DNA from: Malania oleifera
Taxonomy: Eukaryota > Streptophyta > Magnoliopsida > Santalales > Ximeniaceae
Assembly (NCBI RefSeq): GCF_029873635.1
Contig: NC_080418.1
Location: 13,681,562 to 13,745,561 of the forward strand
Direction: 5' to 3'
DNA length: 64,000 bases
Shown here: in pieces, positions 10,649 to 22,812 of the stretch
How the letters are laid out: every line of letters starts with the position of its first letter
Numbering within the stretch: the stretch's first letter is position 1
Position numbers and translations under genes: made by a program
The notes under the pieces: model-generated
Seen by the model: only the letters and a program-made list of their open reading frames with translations
Databases searched by the model: none
What the model was told of the DNA's origin: nothing

Positions 10649-12571
10649 TGTTGACCTTATAGGTCACACCCGGTTTTGATAATGACAAATACTTAGGTAT
10701 TTGATGACTTTCAAGTGTTTGTGCAGGCTTAGATAAACATCTTAAGGAATGCCACTTGAAGCAAGACATGAAGACCCCGAAGACTTTAATTCATATTGTA
10801 AATTCAATTAATGTAATATGGGTCTGTAATAGTAACTAGGTATATGGTCTGTATTAATTACCTACATATCATGCATGTATGATATATGGTAAGCTCAGTA
10901 AGACCCTAGTATGACTCTAGGTCCCAACACTCATGCACTTACATCATACAAAATACTGGAGTGTTAAAAATGCACTTAATTGAATACTTTTAAGGAATTT
11001 AAGAGACCTCAAGTGACCGAACCCCAGGAGTTCAAAACTCCTTGGGCGCCTGAACTGTTGACAAGTCAACAGTTGACTTAGGCTCTCAAGTGACCGACCA
11101 AAATTGTGCATATCGTCTACAGGTGCCCAAACCACCTAAAAAGGACATTTCACCAACTCAGGCTACCGAGTGTTTTAGTTCAAATTAAGCCCCAGGCGAC
11201 CGAACACATGAGTTCGGGCTACCAAACCTATAATTGGGCACCCAAAAGTCCGAAGAAATGTTTTTGACTTTGATTCGAGCCACCGAACTGTAACTCGGGC
11301 TGCCAAACTAATTTAAAGGACATTTAGAACTGCGTTTGTTCGGGTGACCGAACCACGGTTCAACCACCTGAACCTCGCTGGGTTAAAAATAATTTAACTG
11401 CGGTAAATACGGGTTACTTTGGGTTAATTACATTTAAACATTTTGGAACTTTTCTAAGAATTCCAACAAGTCCCAAACGGTTATGATTTTTACCTTACTT
11501 ATAAATATAGGCTCATTTGTAAGGATCAGTAATTAATTAGTAATTTCATTAGCCAAAAATCCTCTCTTTTCAAAACACTCTCTTTGTCCAAATACTCTCA
11601 AATTTCCATTCCCTTGATACATTTTGAGATTGTGAGAGCATATTTAGAGTGCTTGTGATTGCTAGGTTTTGCTAAAAACTCTCATCTGATTGTTGATTGT
11701 GATATTATTTTTGGGGAGTTTGACATAGTTTTATCCCACTGATTTCACATTATAAATCATTGTTCGGATAGACTAGCAAGCTTTGGGATTCTTTGCATAA
11801 TCATTGCAGGGCTTCCATAGCTTTGATTTTTGTTGTGCAAAAATATTTTCAGCAAGCAAAAATACTTTCAAACTAGTAGTGTGCTTATTTCATTAAAAAA
11901 ACTCTTCTTGAACTAGTTTGAATATCTAATTGATATCTTTGGAATATTGATTTGCTATTAAACTGTGTTTTGCTTAAATTCCAAGATATTGCTTGTATTG
12001 AACACTCTTGAGCATTTCATTGATAGCACCATATTAAGTGTTGATTAGCACAACTATTTGCATCACTGAGCTTACACTATAAACAATTATTGATGTGTAT
12101 GTGACTGCGCGTATTGCGTATATATTTGCTTTACATTAAAGCATAATCACTGTACCAGTTGATTGAGAAAATACTGTTGTATTCTAGGCGTAGCCTGATG
12201 GGGCGGTAATCCAACCCGATAAGGATTGTGTAAAGGTTGAGGTCAGCCTTGTGCTAATTGACCTGGTTGTTCAGGTGCCGCTCCACCCGTTTAAGTGAGC
12301 CTTATAGTGCTAATCCTTGTGCTTTTTAGCCAAGGTGGGGACGTAAGCAATTTGTTGAACCTCGATAACACTTCTTGGTGTCACTTCTTTTTACTGCTTT
12401 CTGGTGCATGCTTAGTTGATTAAACTGCGCTATTTAATTTCTGCTGTGTATTGCAATTGATCTATTTTACTTACACTAGATTGACTTTAGGGTTGTGAAA
12501 ATACTACTGTTAGGATACTGACCTTGAGCATTAATTTTAAAAATACCAATTCACCTTCCCTCTTGGGATCA
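10649..12571 (+). mobile_element. 3' LTR of SIRE-like copia element (1,923 bp)
   Basis: The LTR starts TGTTGACCTTATAGGTCACA directly after the polypurine tract and ends near CCTCTTGGGATCA, a terminus seen in SIRE/Opie-type LTRs. Between 10985 and 11400 there is a cluster of degenerate GTGACCGAAC / GGTGACCGAACC motifs. A TATA box (TTATAAATATAG, 11499-11510) follows. The gypsy LTR to its right starts without its own terminus, so the right junction is a breakpoint. Confidence 0.85.
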
Positions 12572-12749
12572 CGGTAAAGCTAATAGACGGCTATTCAAAG
12601 GACCTGAAAAATATTTGTATAATCGGGGTGAGACACCTCTCAGTAAAGAAGAAAATAAGTTATATCAGTGTACGACATACAAGTTTTATTTCGACATAAA
12701 ACATACATGATATAGTTCCAGTATTTTCACAATCCAATTCCAGTACATA
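12572..12749 (-). mobile_element. left piece of an older gypsy LTR (split by element 2)
   Basis: This piece carries the hairpin block (GGTGAGACACCTCTCAGTAA near 12627) and the preceding CCTGAAAA motif of the family. It continues after the inserted element at 17710, as shown by the ACATA target duplication. Its U5 terminus is missing at the copia LTR junction. Confidence 0.8.
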
Positions 12750-12775
12750 TGTGACAACCTCAAAATTCATACCAT

Positions 12776-12849
<74 letters not shown>
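12776..12849. repeat. TA then TG microsatellite
   Basis: About 14 TA units are followed by about 23 TG units near the U5 end of the element 2 LTR. Confidence 0.95.
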
Positions 12850-12851
<2 letters not shown>

Positions 12852-14724
12852 TTACATCCATACTTAAGCAGCGGAAACACATATCATACAATCATTCACA
12901 TATATACTATTCAATACCAGAATCCAATATATATAGACTTTAACCACACAAAAATAGCCCTCTAGCATCATCTACTCAAAAATATACATAACTCAGTCAA
13001 AAACTCACCCTATAACCAGGGTAGTCAAACTATTCTCTATCTGTGAGCCTGATCCGCTCGCCTAACTAGCTCACCTGAAAAATGTTAAAGTAATGGGGTG
13101 AATCGACGCTCAGTAAGTGGAAATATGCTATTACTAGTGTGTGGCAGCTAAGTTAAGAATACTTTTTAAAAATAGCAACTGAACTATAATGCAACAATCT
13201 GTAAAATACATCTTTCAAGCATGTCTATCTTTCTCAATTTAAAATATACTGTATTGTTTGTATTTTCTACTTTTCATACTAATAATATCATACTATACTT
13301 ATCATATACTGTAATATTGTATACATATACATAACTGTGCTTTATCCCTAGGATTTTGTACCTCATGATTTGACCCCTCATGACAGGGTTGTGCGGCTCG
13401 TAGGCACGACTCTATCTGGTCGGCCCTCTCCAGATAAGTCAATATACTTTACACTACCTCAGCTCGGCCAAACTGCATCCTCTCTTAGGCGCGAGATTGG
13501 CTGCTACCTTGTCTAACCGGCCCCCTCAATCCAGTGAACTGGGGAGCTGCAAACTCTTCGAGCACGGTTGACGATACCCACATACTATCTGAGATATGTG
13601 GTTGCACTCTATCTGTATCTAGCAATGGTACCGTACTCTATATTTTATATCTGTACTGTATCTGTCTATAATCTTTCCACAGGGATCTGATACTATATAC
13701 ATATATACATATATATTCTTTTATTGTTTTCTTCATCATGTTTCCAAAATTACCATAACTCTATCTTTCTATACTGTAAATGTTGTAATCTTTGTATACT
13801 GTATCCGTAGCATCTTGATGCTACCTCTGTATATCTATTTGTATACTCTGTCTATATACTTTGTACGTTATGGTAATAGGAAACATGGTATACTATAACT
13901 CCGTATATACTGTTCTGTATAAAGCTGTAATATAAATACTGATCTGAGTAAAACTGTATGCATGTATATCTATATATGTATTTATCTGTTTCATAAAACT
14001 ATGCATATAAAAACTGTATATGCATGTACATTCTCTGTGTAATCTCTGTGAATATATATATATATATATATATATATCTATATCTATATCTGTATATTCT
14101 GTATAATCTCATATACTAGAAAAACTATATAAACTGTATATACTGTCAATAACTGTGTATTCAGTATAGTATGATACATTATAAAAGCTATATAAATTTC
14201 TTCATCACATGAAAATCCACTCAGGCCACACAACATTTAAATTCATATTCTGTAAATACTGTATAATAAACTGGAATAAATATGCATCGAGAAAATCTCT
14301 AATAGCATTATGAAAATTCCTAGCATAGCATATTTCCCTTACTTTAACTTTGGAAAACCCCTTAAAAATTATGGCTCTATACCCGCAGGATTCCTAACTC
14401 AACATCCTGAAAATACAATCTCCCAGAACAAAACATCAATATTTCTTAACCTACATCATTTCCTATAACTGTCAGGAAGTCAAAAACTGAATAAAAAACC
14501 TTACCCTGGATTTGGGATGAAATCCAACTTTGTTTTCCTGACGATCCGCTCCGGCAAACTTGTAGAGAATTCCGCCAAGAGCGTCGTGGTAGCTTTGGAT
14601 CGTTGATCCGGTGACTGGTGGGGTTGAAATCGAAGAGAAGTCGTAGAGAGAGAGAGAAAGGAGAGAGAGTGAGGCGCTGGTAAATGGATAAAAATCCCAG
14701 TTTTAGATATTTATACTGCCAGAT

Positions 14725-14970
14725 TCGTCGACGAATCCTTCAGTAAATTCATCGACGAAGCCTTGTATTCGTCAACGAAATTCAGACTGCACTAGACCCT
14801 CTCTCGGTATTTTCTCGTCGACGAGACCCTATTTTCGTCGATGAATTTTCTTATGTACTTGTCGACAAAACCCTATATTCGTCGACGAAATTCCTTATGT
14901 ACTCGTCGACGAAGCCCTGGTAATTCCTTGAAATTTATTATTATTATCCCCAAAATGCGATGTCATCGAC
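14725..14970. repeat. TCGTCGACGA palindrome array in U3 of element 2 LTR
   Basis: There are nine spaced copies of a 10-bp palindrome (examples TTCGTCGACGAA, CTCGTCGACGAG, ATTCATCGACGAA), separated by 15-25 bp of AT-richer sequence. Most variants are CG to TG or CA changes. The array ends about 10 bp upstream of the TATA-like box in LTR orientation. Confidence 0.92.
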
Positions 14971-15055
14971 GAACACAGACTACTGCCTCTTTTGTTCCTG
15001 TTTCCATTTTCCTCTCTCTTTAATATTTAAATATCAGTATTTTCCGGGTCGTTAC

Positions 15056-15068
15056 ATTCTCCCCTCCT
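15056..15068 (-). promoter_or_regulatory. polypurine tract of gypsy element 2
   Basis: On the minus strand a GGAGGGGAGAA tract lies immediately before the LTR start TGTAACGACC. This is the position from which plus-strand DNA synthesis is primed. Confidence 0.85.
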
Positions 15069-15312
15069 TATAAAATTTCGTCCTCGAAATTTACTAGCTG
15101 GATCCCATCAATACACTTCATCATTGTATAGAAGAAAAAGGGGTCTACTTATTTTATTATCTGCCCTCACTTGTGGCGGAGGAATACCATGGTTACATAT
15201 TATGTTCTGGGAGATTACACATATAAAACTAAAAACTATCTACTAGCTAAAATCTTATACATGTACTTGCAAAAGGAAACCTATCTAACTATTATGCTTT
15301 ACCTGAGTACCT

Positions 15313-17572
15313 CTATACCTCTTGGAACAACTGTGGGTATTTCTGTCTAATCTGCTCCTCAAGCTCCCAAGAAGCTTCCTCTATAGAGTGATTCCTCCAT
15401 AAAACTTTTACTAACTGTATTTCTTTAGTACGTAAAGTCTGAACTTTCCTATCCAAAATCTGTACTGCTACTTCTTCATATGCTAATGAATCTTTAAGCT
15501 CTATCTCTGCATAGCTAATGATATAGGATGGGTCTGGGACATATTTCCGTAACATAGCAACATGAAACACATCATGAATACGAGCCAAAGCTGGTGGCAA
15601 AGCTAGCCTATAGGCAACTGACCATATTTTTTCAAGTATCTCAAAAGGGCTAATAAACCTAGGGCTCAACTTGCCCTTCTTTCCAAACCTCATAATCCCT
15701 TTCAGTGGAGCTATCTTCAAAAATACTCGATCTCCCACATCAAATTCCAACTCTCGGCGGCGAGTGTCTGTATAACTTTTCTGCCGACTCTGTGCTGTAT
15801 TGATTCTTTCTCTAATTAACCGGACTTTGTCGGACGCCTGTTGTACTATATCTGGACTCAAAACTCGCCTTTCACCTACTTCATCCCAGAAAAGAGGAGA
15901 ACGACATCTCCTGCCATATAATGCTTCGTATGGAGCCATGCCGATACTAGCCTGATAGCTATTATTGTAAGCAAACTCCACTAACGGCATATACTGAATC
16001 CAACTGCCCCCAAAATCAAGCACACAGGCACGAAGCATATCCTCTAATATCTGAATTGTCCTCTCCGTCTGACCATCTATCTAGGGATGAAAAGCAGTGC
16101 TAAAAGCTAGCTGCGTACCCATAGCCTCTTGAAAACTTTTCTAGAATCGTGAAGTAAACCGAGGATCTTGGTATGAGACTATGGATACTGGTACTCCATG
16201 AACTCGAATTATTTCCTGAACATATATCTCTACCAATCTGTCCATGGATTAACCAAATTTAATAAGGATAAAATGAGCAGTTTTCGTCAGACGATCTACA
16301 ACCACCCAAATCGCATTCATTCCTTGTCGAACTAGTGGTAACCCCGTAACAAAATCCATAGAAACGTGGTCCCACTTCCACTCTGGGATAAACAATGGCT
16401 GCAACTGTCCTACAGGTCTCTGGTGCTCAGCTTTAACTTGCTGACACTTCAAGCATTGCTGAACAAATTCGGCTATCTCCCTCTTCATTCCACTCCACCA
16501 AAAATACTCTCGCAGGTCCCTATACATTTTAGTACTGCCGGGATGGATCATATACAGGGATCTGTGAGCCTCCTCCAGTATAGTTCTCCTAATCTCAGCA
16601 TCTACAGGAATACATAGCCTAGTACGAAATTGCAAAGCTCCATCATCTGATATACTGAACTCCTCACCCTGACCATTACGTACTCTAGCCATCACTGCTG
16701 CCAACTCTACGTCATCACCTTGAGCTGCCTTAATCCTCTTATAAAGTGTAGGCTGAACCACTAGGCTGGTAATAACTGCCTGAGACCTCTCCTCCACCAA
16801 TTCTATACTGAGCTTCTCCAAGACCACCAGAATCGAGTGCTGAATCTCCATAGCTGCCAGTACGGATCCCCCTGATTTCCTGCTCAGAGCATCTGCCACT
16901 ACATTTGTTTTTCCTGGGTGGTAACTAATCGTGCAATCATAGTCTTTGATAAGTTCTAGCCACCTTCTTTGCGTCATATTTAATTCTTTCTGAGTAAAGA
17001 AATATTTCAAACTCTTATGATCCATGTAAATCTCACACTTCCCACCATATAAGTAATGCCTCCAAATCTTGAGAGCATACACCACTGCAGCAAGCTTTAA
17101 ATCATGGATAGGATAATTCTTCTCATATTCTTTAAGCTGCCTGGACGCATAAGCAATGACCCTGCATCAACACACATCCAAGCCTTTTCAAAGAAGCATC
17201 ACTGTATATTACAAAACCGTCCTCCCTTGATGGAATAGCCAGTACTGGAGCTGAAACTAGTCGCTGCTTCAACTCTTGAAAGCTTTGCTCACAGTCATCA
17301 GTCCATTCAAATTTTACATTTTTCCTTGTCAGTCGTGTTAATGGACCTGATAGCCTGGAGAAACCATCCACAAAGCGTCGGTAATAACCTGCCAATCCCA
17401 GAAAACTCCTGACTTCCTGAACATTTCCCGGCCTTTCCCAATTCACCACTGCCTCTATCTTGCTTGGATCAACAGATACACCTGCTTCAGAAATCACATG
17501 GCCGAGAAAAGTAACTTGCCTTAACCAGAACTCACATTTCTTGAATTTTGCATATAATTTCCTTTCCCTCAA
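15313..17572 (-). pseudogene. gypsy element 2 Pol remnant (RT end, RNase H, integrase)
   Basis: The segment starts in the RT thumb ([16 protein letters not shown]) and continues through RNase H ([17 protein letters not shown]), the integrase zinc module ([27 protein letters not shown]), the catalytic core, and a C-terminus closely matching element 1 (ends LFQEV). A deletion of about 8 bp near 17165, relative to element 1, shifts the frame within RNase H. In-frame stops lie at 16249-16251, 16141-16143 and 16081-16083. No functional enzyme remains. Confidence 0.93.
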
Positions 17573-17588
17573 TACCTGTCAATTTCAA

Positions 17589-17709
17589 AAAACTCCTGAC
17601 TTCCTGAACATTTCCCGGCCTTTCCCAATTCACCACTGCCTCTTTTGTTCCTGTTTCCATTTTTCTCTCTCTTTAATATTTAAATAGCAATATTTTTCGG
17701 GTCGTTACA
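17589..17709 (-). mobile_element. 55-bp internal duplication joined to a 5' LTR remnant
   Basis: Positions 17589-17643 repeat 17402-17456 exactly (55 bp of RT coding sequence). The repeat runs directly into the first 66-73 bp of the LTR (compare 14983-15055) through a shared ACTGCCTCT. The LTR remnant ends at GTCGTTACA (17709) against the target duplication ACATA. The LTR remnant differs from the 3' LTR at about four positions. Confidence 0.85.
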
Positions 17710-19015
17710 ACATACGATACAAAACATACAGTCAGTGTCATCACACTCTTCGGCCGAAATCGGCCGCATTACACGGAGCACCCAATAACTTGGCATTATC
17801 CGAAGCCCCATAGAGATATCGTTGCTAATACGGTGTCCACTCACACCCATCGGTGACCAACCAGAACAAATAGGCGATATTTCACACCCTCGGATATAGA
17901 GTCGGACACTCTCACCCACGGTATTTAGCCGAGACATGGCGTTTGCCCACAGTAATTAGCCGAGACGTGGCAAATTTCAGAAAACCTGAAACAATTTTGG
18001 AACTCATGTTCCTATACCTCTCAACTTACGGTAATTAGCCGTCATGACTGTTTTCACACACCTGGAACATTTTACATACAACAGTTCATTCCACACTTAT
18101 TTACTATACAACAAATATCGTTTTCAGTTTGAGAATACAATTTAATACAAAAATAGGTACGGTCATCTCAATATCATAGTTTTATACAACATACGATTTT
18201 CCAACAGAAATAGAGATGATACCCAAAACCCCTAAATTTTCCCAAAATAGTAACTCGAAAATCCTGCATTTTTACCTAATAGATTTTCTCAAATAAGTAG
18301 CCAAATCATACATACAATCGTAAACTACATGTTTACCAATTCTGATTTCAAAACTAATTACCTTTTCTTGAATACCAAAACACAAAGTCTACGGCTCCAA
18401 AACTACGAACTGAGTTCCCAAAACCTAAACAACAAAGAACAATACTTCCTTACAATACTATTCTCTACAGATCTATCGAAACGAAAATGGATTCGGAGCC
18501 TTACCTCGGTTTTGGGTCAAAACCTGAAAATCTTCGAAATGAAATTTCGATCCACTATAAACGTAGAGATTCTCCTCTTGATCCAAGTAGTAACGTCAAA
18601 TCGTTGATTCCGACAACAGACGACCCGAAATCTTAAAGAGAGAGAGAGAGGGTGTTCGAGTTCTAGAGAGAGAGAGAGTTTTGGTTTTCTTGTCAACTAA
18701 GCAAGCCAAATGATATTTATAACTTGGTTAACCCGGCCAAAATCGTCGATGAGACAGTGTCCTTGTCGATGGGCCGCAGAAGGAAGTTCGTCGATGCCAA
18801 GGTGGACTCGTTGATGAGCCTGAGATTTCAGGATTTCCCAAAATCCCTCGATATCTCCTTGTCGACAGGCTACTGAATCTCGTCGCTGAGCTGCACAAAA
18901 GACTTTGTTGATGAGAAAAGAAGCCTCGTCGACGAGTCCTGCAAATTTTTACCTTTTTAATTTTCCTTCTTTTTCTTATTTATTTAACACACCTATCTGG
19001 GGTTGGGTTCTTACA
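17710..19015 (-). mobile_element. right piece of the older gypsy LTR
   Basis: This is the continuation of the piece at 12572-12749. It carries CGGTAATTAGCCGAGA-type repeats (17905-18040), a GA tract near 18636-18680, a TATA-like ATATTTATAAC near 18713, and a palindrome array at 18740-18945 with at least eight degenerate TCGTCGACGA copies. The U3 end reads TGTAAGAACCCAACCCC on the minus strand (19015). Confidence 0.85.
18740..18945. repeat. degenerate TCGTCGACGA array
   Basis: There are eight copies, mostly decayed (TCGTCGATGA, TTGTCGACAG, CTCGTTGATGAG), with one perfect CTCGTCGACGAG. The position is the same as in the element 2 LTR: in U3, just upstream of the TATA-like box. Confidence 0.88.
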
Positions 19016-21171
19016 ACAGCTAAGAACCAATTTAAGATTAAATCTTTATGAATGAAAATATCAACTTGAATAAAATTTCAAAGATTTTATTTTACAACGC
19101 TTTGCAACTTTATCAATATTCCTTTCAGTAATTTAATTCAAAATCAAAACTCAATTTAGCTTTTGAATATGTCAATCCAATTAACAAGGTAAGCTTAATT
19201 TCACAATATGAAACAAAATAGAAATTTCAGCAAGTTTCCAAAATTTAGACTTTGATATCAAATAAGTTACTTTAATTTAAGTATGTAACTAATCAATAAG
19301 TCAATGAGCTTTGATAGTTATCAATCAATGTACTTCCTTTAATTAAGGTTTCCACAATTCCTAATAACAAATTAATTTCTAGCAATTAAGTAAGCATCCA
19401 TGCAATTTATATATGCAGAAAATTAAAGAGAGTAGGGAAGAGAGAGAAACACTAGATTTTTACAAGGTTCGGCCGAAGGCCTATGTCCTTGCCCCAAGCA
19501 ACCACTGTTACGATTCCATCTTTTTATTAGGCCAAGTTTCAACCTCTCTCTTTCTCAGGTGGAGTTCCCTCTCTAATGAGAATCCCCCTCTCGCTAGGCA
19601 ACGATTCAACAACCCTGAATCGTAAAAAAAAAAAACAAGAACACTCTCAGTTAGAGCAGATTTGTACACAATAAAAACAATATACTTTAGCAATATAATC
19701 AAAATAGACCCTCAATTTTTTTATTCTACGTAAGTTCGTACAAGTCTTTCGATCTCTATATTCACTTACGCTGAGCAAATCACAAGACCAACATCATCTA
19801 ATTAATGACTAGTTAATTACAAGCATTAAGTGCAGAATAACTTAGACAAACATTGACGAAAACTACTTCAGATTAGCATTTAAGAGCAAGCATAGTTTAA
19901 AAATCAGGTTACATCGTTTTCCTAGAATACAAAAATTAGTTCATGCCGAAAATTAAATCAAACATAAACGATTTCACTATGCTTTCTTTTAGTTGGAGAG
20001 TAGGAGACAAAACAACACCCACAGCACCGTCATCGCTCGCCATGAACAGCCTGAACACCGCCGTTGTTCATTGCTTTTCAATTCCCGAAAAGATACTAAT
20101 CTTTCAACGTACTGCCAACCACCTTTACTGTTCGTGTGTTGAGTCTGCGCAACCTACCTCAAAGTCAAAAGAAACCTGCTATAGCTGCTGCCTTTCGGCC
20201 TCCTATCCGTGTGCCCCCCAAAATAAAATCCTCTCCCTTTATCTCCCACCAAGAAGCCCTTCTATTGAATACCTCCCAGCCCCCTTCTGTTTAGCCTCCT
20301 CTCCATGCACCCCCCTGTTGTGTTGCCTCCAAAAAAAAAACCTCTAGAAAAAAAAAAGGCACAGCTCCAATTTGGCCTCACAGAAAGAGAAGTGCATGCC
20401 AGCGCATGGGCCATGCATGTGACCCATTAACGTGGTCACATCAAAGAGGAATTTATTCATTTTTTTTTCTTTCTTTTGTTAACACATGGTCGGTTCTGCA
20501 CTTCAAGCCCAATTTTGACGTTCCTATATCCCGTAACTCTCAAAACTCAAAAAACAAAATTTGTAGAGAATTCTCTTGGATTTCCATAAAATTTTGAATT
20601 ATCTCGATCAGAGTTCAGATGAGAAAGTTATGCCCATATTACGAAGTAATCTTGAAATAGTCCATAAAAACAGCATATGGTAAATTCACGTCCAATTTAG
20701 ACCTTGATGCAGCTAGTATTTCTCAAAATGCAAAACATGAAAGTTGTAGAGGGTTCTCTTATATTTTTATAGCATTTTGAATCATCTGAATCGGAGGTCG
20801 GGTGAGAGATTTACGTACATATTACAAAGTAGTGTCGAAAACATCCTCTCTTTGCGTGTGTGGCTCGGCTTCCAAAAATTCTCCTTTAAATGTCCGTGAA
20901 AATCCCGAATGCTCACGCTTTTGATTTGGACTTCGCCTCACATACACGACACCTCTTCATGCTTATGACCCGCGTACATTCTAATCTTGGATTTAATTTT
21001 CAAATTTTTTCCTACAATAATAAAATACAAAAAATCCATAAATTATTTGAAATAAGATTAAATATTACAAATTGGGTGCAATGTTAAAATATTGAACATA
21101 CTTAAGCATTTTATTAAAAATATAATCTCGAATGTACAATAAAATTACGCAATTTTGACGCGTAATCAATA
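19016..21171 (-). mobile_element. Athila-like LTR and flanking repeat sequence
   Basis: The right end (GACGCGTAATCA at 21171) and about 280 bp before it match the end of the Athila-like LTR at 38462-40214 in order and wording (CCTACAATAATAAAA, CAATGTT.AAATA.TG, ATTACGCAA.TTTGACGCGTAATCA). The stretch therefore holds an LTR of the same family in minus orientation. The left boundary was not found, and no gene was seen within 19016-20880. Short open frames there (for example 19943-20347) show no family resemblance. Confidence 0.6.
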
Positions 21172-21238
21172 ATCAATATAAAGATTTTGAAGCTCAGATA
21201 TATATCACCATGAATTTATTCTTAGATTAACATTTTAG
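21172..21238. other. short unassigned stretch
   Basis: This AT-rich sequence lies between the Athila-type LTR end and the probable end of the SIRE-like 3' LTR. A TTTAG at 21234-21238 equals the five bases flanking the far end of that element (32918-32922). It may be the target duplication, but the LTR terminus beside it is not canonical. Confidence 0.4.
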
Positions 21239-22179
21239 TAGAAAACTTAGAGTATGGTGAGAATTGATCAGCAATAACTCAACAATGAACTTTTAGCAAA
21301 GTGTATTCAATAAGAGAGTTTTGAGAGTATGAGTGTAAGCTTGGATGCAGGTTGCTATTGATTGTTGGGTGTGTAATTCTTGAAATCAAATTATATTTAT
21401 AGAGTTTAGAAAGTAATTTTTGTATTCCCCAAGTTACTTGGTGTGTTTCCCAAGTTTTCTCATTGTTTGGGGTTCAAACAATCAATTTTGGAAACATTTC
21501 CTTGCTGTTTTAAATTTGAATTCTTGAAGGTTAATCATCTGATCCCGAAGGGTCAGTCGCCTGTGTCTTTAAATCACAGCGAATTTTCAAACTTATAATA
21601 GGGTTGGTTGCCTAAGCCTTATGGAGTCAGTCGCCTAATGCTATTCTGTTTGTTTTCTTAAAAAAGCATATAAAAGATTAGTCGGCTAAGCATACACAGT
21701 CAAATGCTTGAGCTTACAATTTTTATGAATTTGAGAAATGCGTTTTCAAAAACTTGTTAGCTTTTAAACTTAGAATATTGATTGAGATTTTGAAAATATA
21801 TTTTCCAGGGTTTTCAAAATCAGGACTCTAAGTCGTTATTAAATCCTAAGAGCTTCATACACTTATATTGAAAACATGCGAAGTATTTACATGAGACTAT
21901 TAAACAACTATGACACTTCTTTTCACTAAGTCTTCATGTATAGCTTCTTTCTTCATGTATAGTTTGTATTCAAGCTTCAACAGCCTTCATAAAATCTTTG
22001 TAGCATTAAGTTTGAGCTGTCGTCAGACTTGTCAAGCACTTTGACATTGATTACTTGAGTCACTTGATTTTTGTTCCAAAAAGACTTTCGTCCTAAAACA
22101 TTATCACTTAACCAAATATGTTAAGTTCCTTTGATTTGTTATCATCAAAATAAGATTCTTATGCTTTGTTAGGCTAACA
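21239..22179 (-). mobile_element. 3' LTR of the minus-strand SIRE-like copia element
   Basis: On the minus strand it starts TGTTAGCCTAACAAAGC (22179), matching the 5' LTR remnant at 32698-32917 and 30613-30662 over about 270 bp. It has U3 motifs of the form GTCAGTCGCCTAA, GGTTGGTTGCCTAAG and GTCAGTCGCCTG (21550-21700) and a TATA-like CTCTATAAATATAA near 21390. The terminus at about 21239 is provisional. Confidence 0.75.
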
Positions 22180-22197
22180 ATCTCTCCCTTTTTGATG
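22180..22197 (-). promoter_or_regulatory. polypurine tract of the minus-strand SIRE-like element
   Basis: The minus strand reads CATCAAAAAGGGAGAGAT directly before the LTR start TGTTAGCC. This is a typical SIRE-type tract. Confidence 0.75.
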
Positions 22198-22721
22198 ATG
22201 ACAAATTAGGAGCAAAAATGAGTAAGCCTTAAGAAGACTCCCCTTTACAATAAGCATCAACTCAACAATATTTGTAACATATATATCATGAATGTACCAA
22301 AGCAGTGCATGTTTCAAAAATCAATGTCATTCTCATGTATTAATATCATACATAATGTCATATCATATCAGAATATATATTATGCGCAAATATTCAATGT
22401 GTAGTGAGCCATATTTAATAACATATCAGAATATATATCATGCTCAAATATTCAAAGTGTAGTGAGCCATACTTTTTAAGCCATACTTTTTTAAAAAAAA
22501 TTTGCCCCAAAAATTCTCCCCCTTTTGACATCAATCAAAAAGAGTAAGATATCAAGAAATATAGACACATACTAAGGCAAAGAGCAATCATAAGCATATG
22601 ATAAATATGATAGAACATACTAATCCAGATAAGCAATAAAATCCAAAAAGCAAAAGCAATCATAAAGTTGTTTTTAATACAACCATAAAGTGTTCAAAGA
22701 TTTATGAAGTTCCAACTTCTG

Positions 22722-22812
22722 CATCATCATCATCATCTTCATCTTCATCTTCCCCTTCTTCTTCTTCTTCATCTTCTTCATCTTCTTCTTCCTCTTCTTC
22801 ATCTTCATCTCC
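22722..22812 (-). repeat. GAT/GAA trinucleotide tract coding an acidic tail
   Basis: On the plus strand this reads as CAT, CTT and TTC triplets. In the sense (minus) direction it encodes a run of Asp and Glu at the C-terminal end of the additional ORF. Confidence 0.85.

Larger units (their letters stand above)
12750..15055 (-). mobile_element. 3' LTR of gypsy element 2 (2,306 bp)
   Basis: On the minus strand the LTR runs from TGTAACGACCCGG (15055) to GAGGTTGTCACA (12750). U3 contains nine TCGTCGACGA-type palindromes (14725-14970), followed downstream by a TATA-like TATAAATAT (near 14705-14715) and a GA/CT tract (14646-14669). The body carries the conserved block near 13360-13400, a GGTACCGT site near 13626 and a weak form of the hairpin block near 13096. 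The U5 end has TA/TG microsatellites. Confidence 0.93.
12750..17709 (-). mobile_element. gypsy element 2, TSD ACATA, 5' half deleted
   Basis: The element is bounded by exact 5-bp duplications ACATA at 12745-12749 and 17710-17714. Reading on the minus strand, it has a remnant of the 5' LTR (17636-17709), a short piece of Pol, and a complete 3' LTR (12750-15055). Gag, protease and the RT core are missing. Its proteins are close to element 1, so both belong to the same clade. It inserted into an older LTR of the same superfamily. Confidence 0.93.

Noticed and set aside
19943-20347. 134-residue plus-strand frame
   Set aside because: Low-complexity Cys/Ser/Pro composition, no motif, inside a probable Athila-type LTR in minus orientation.
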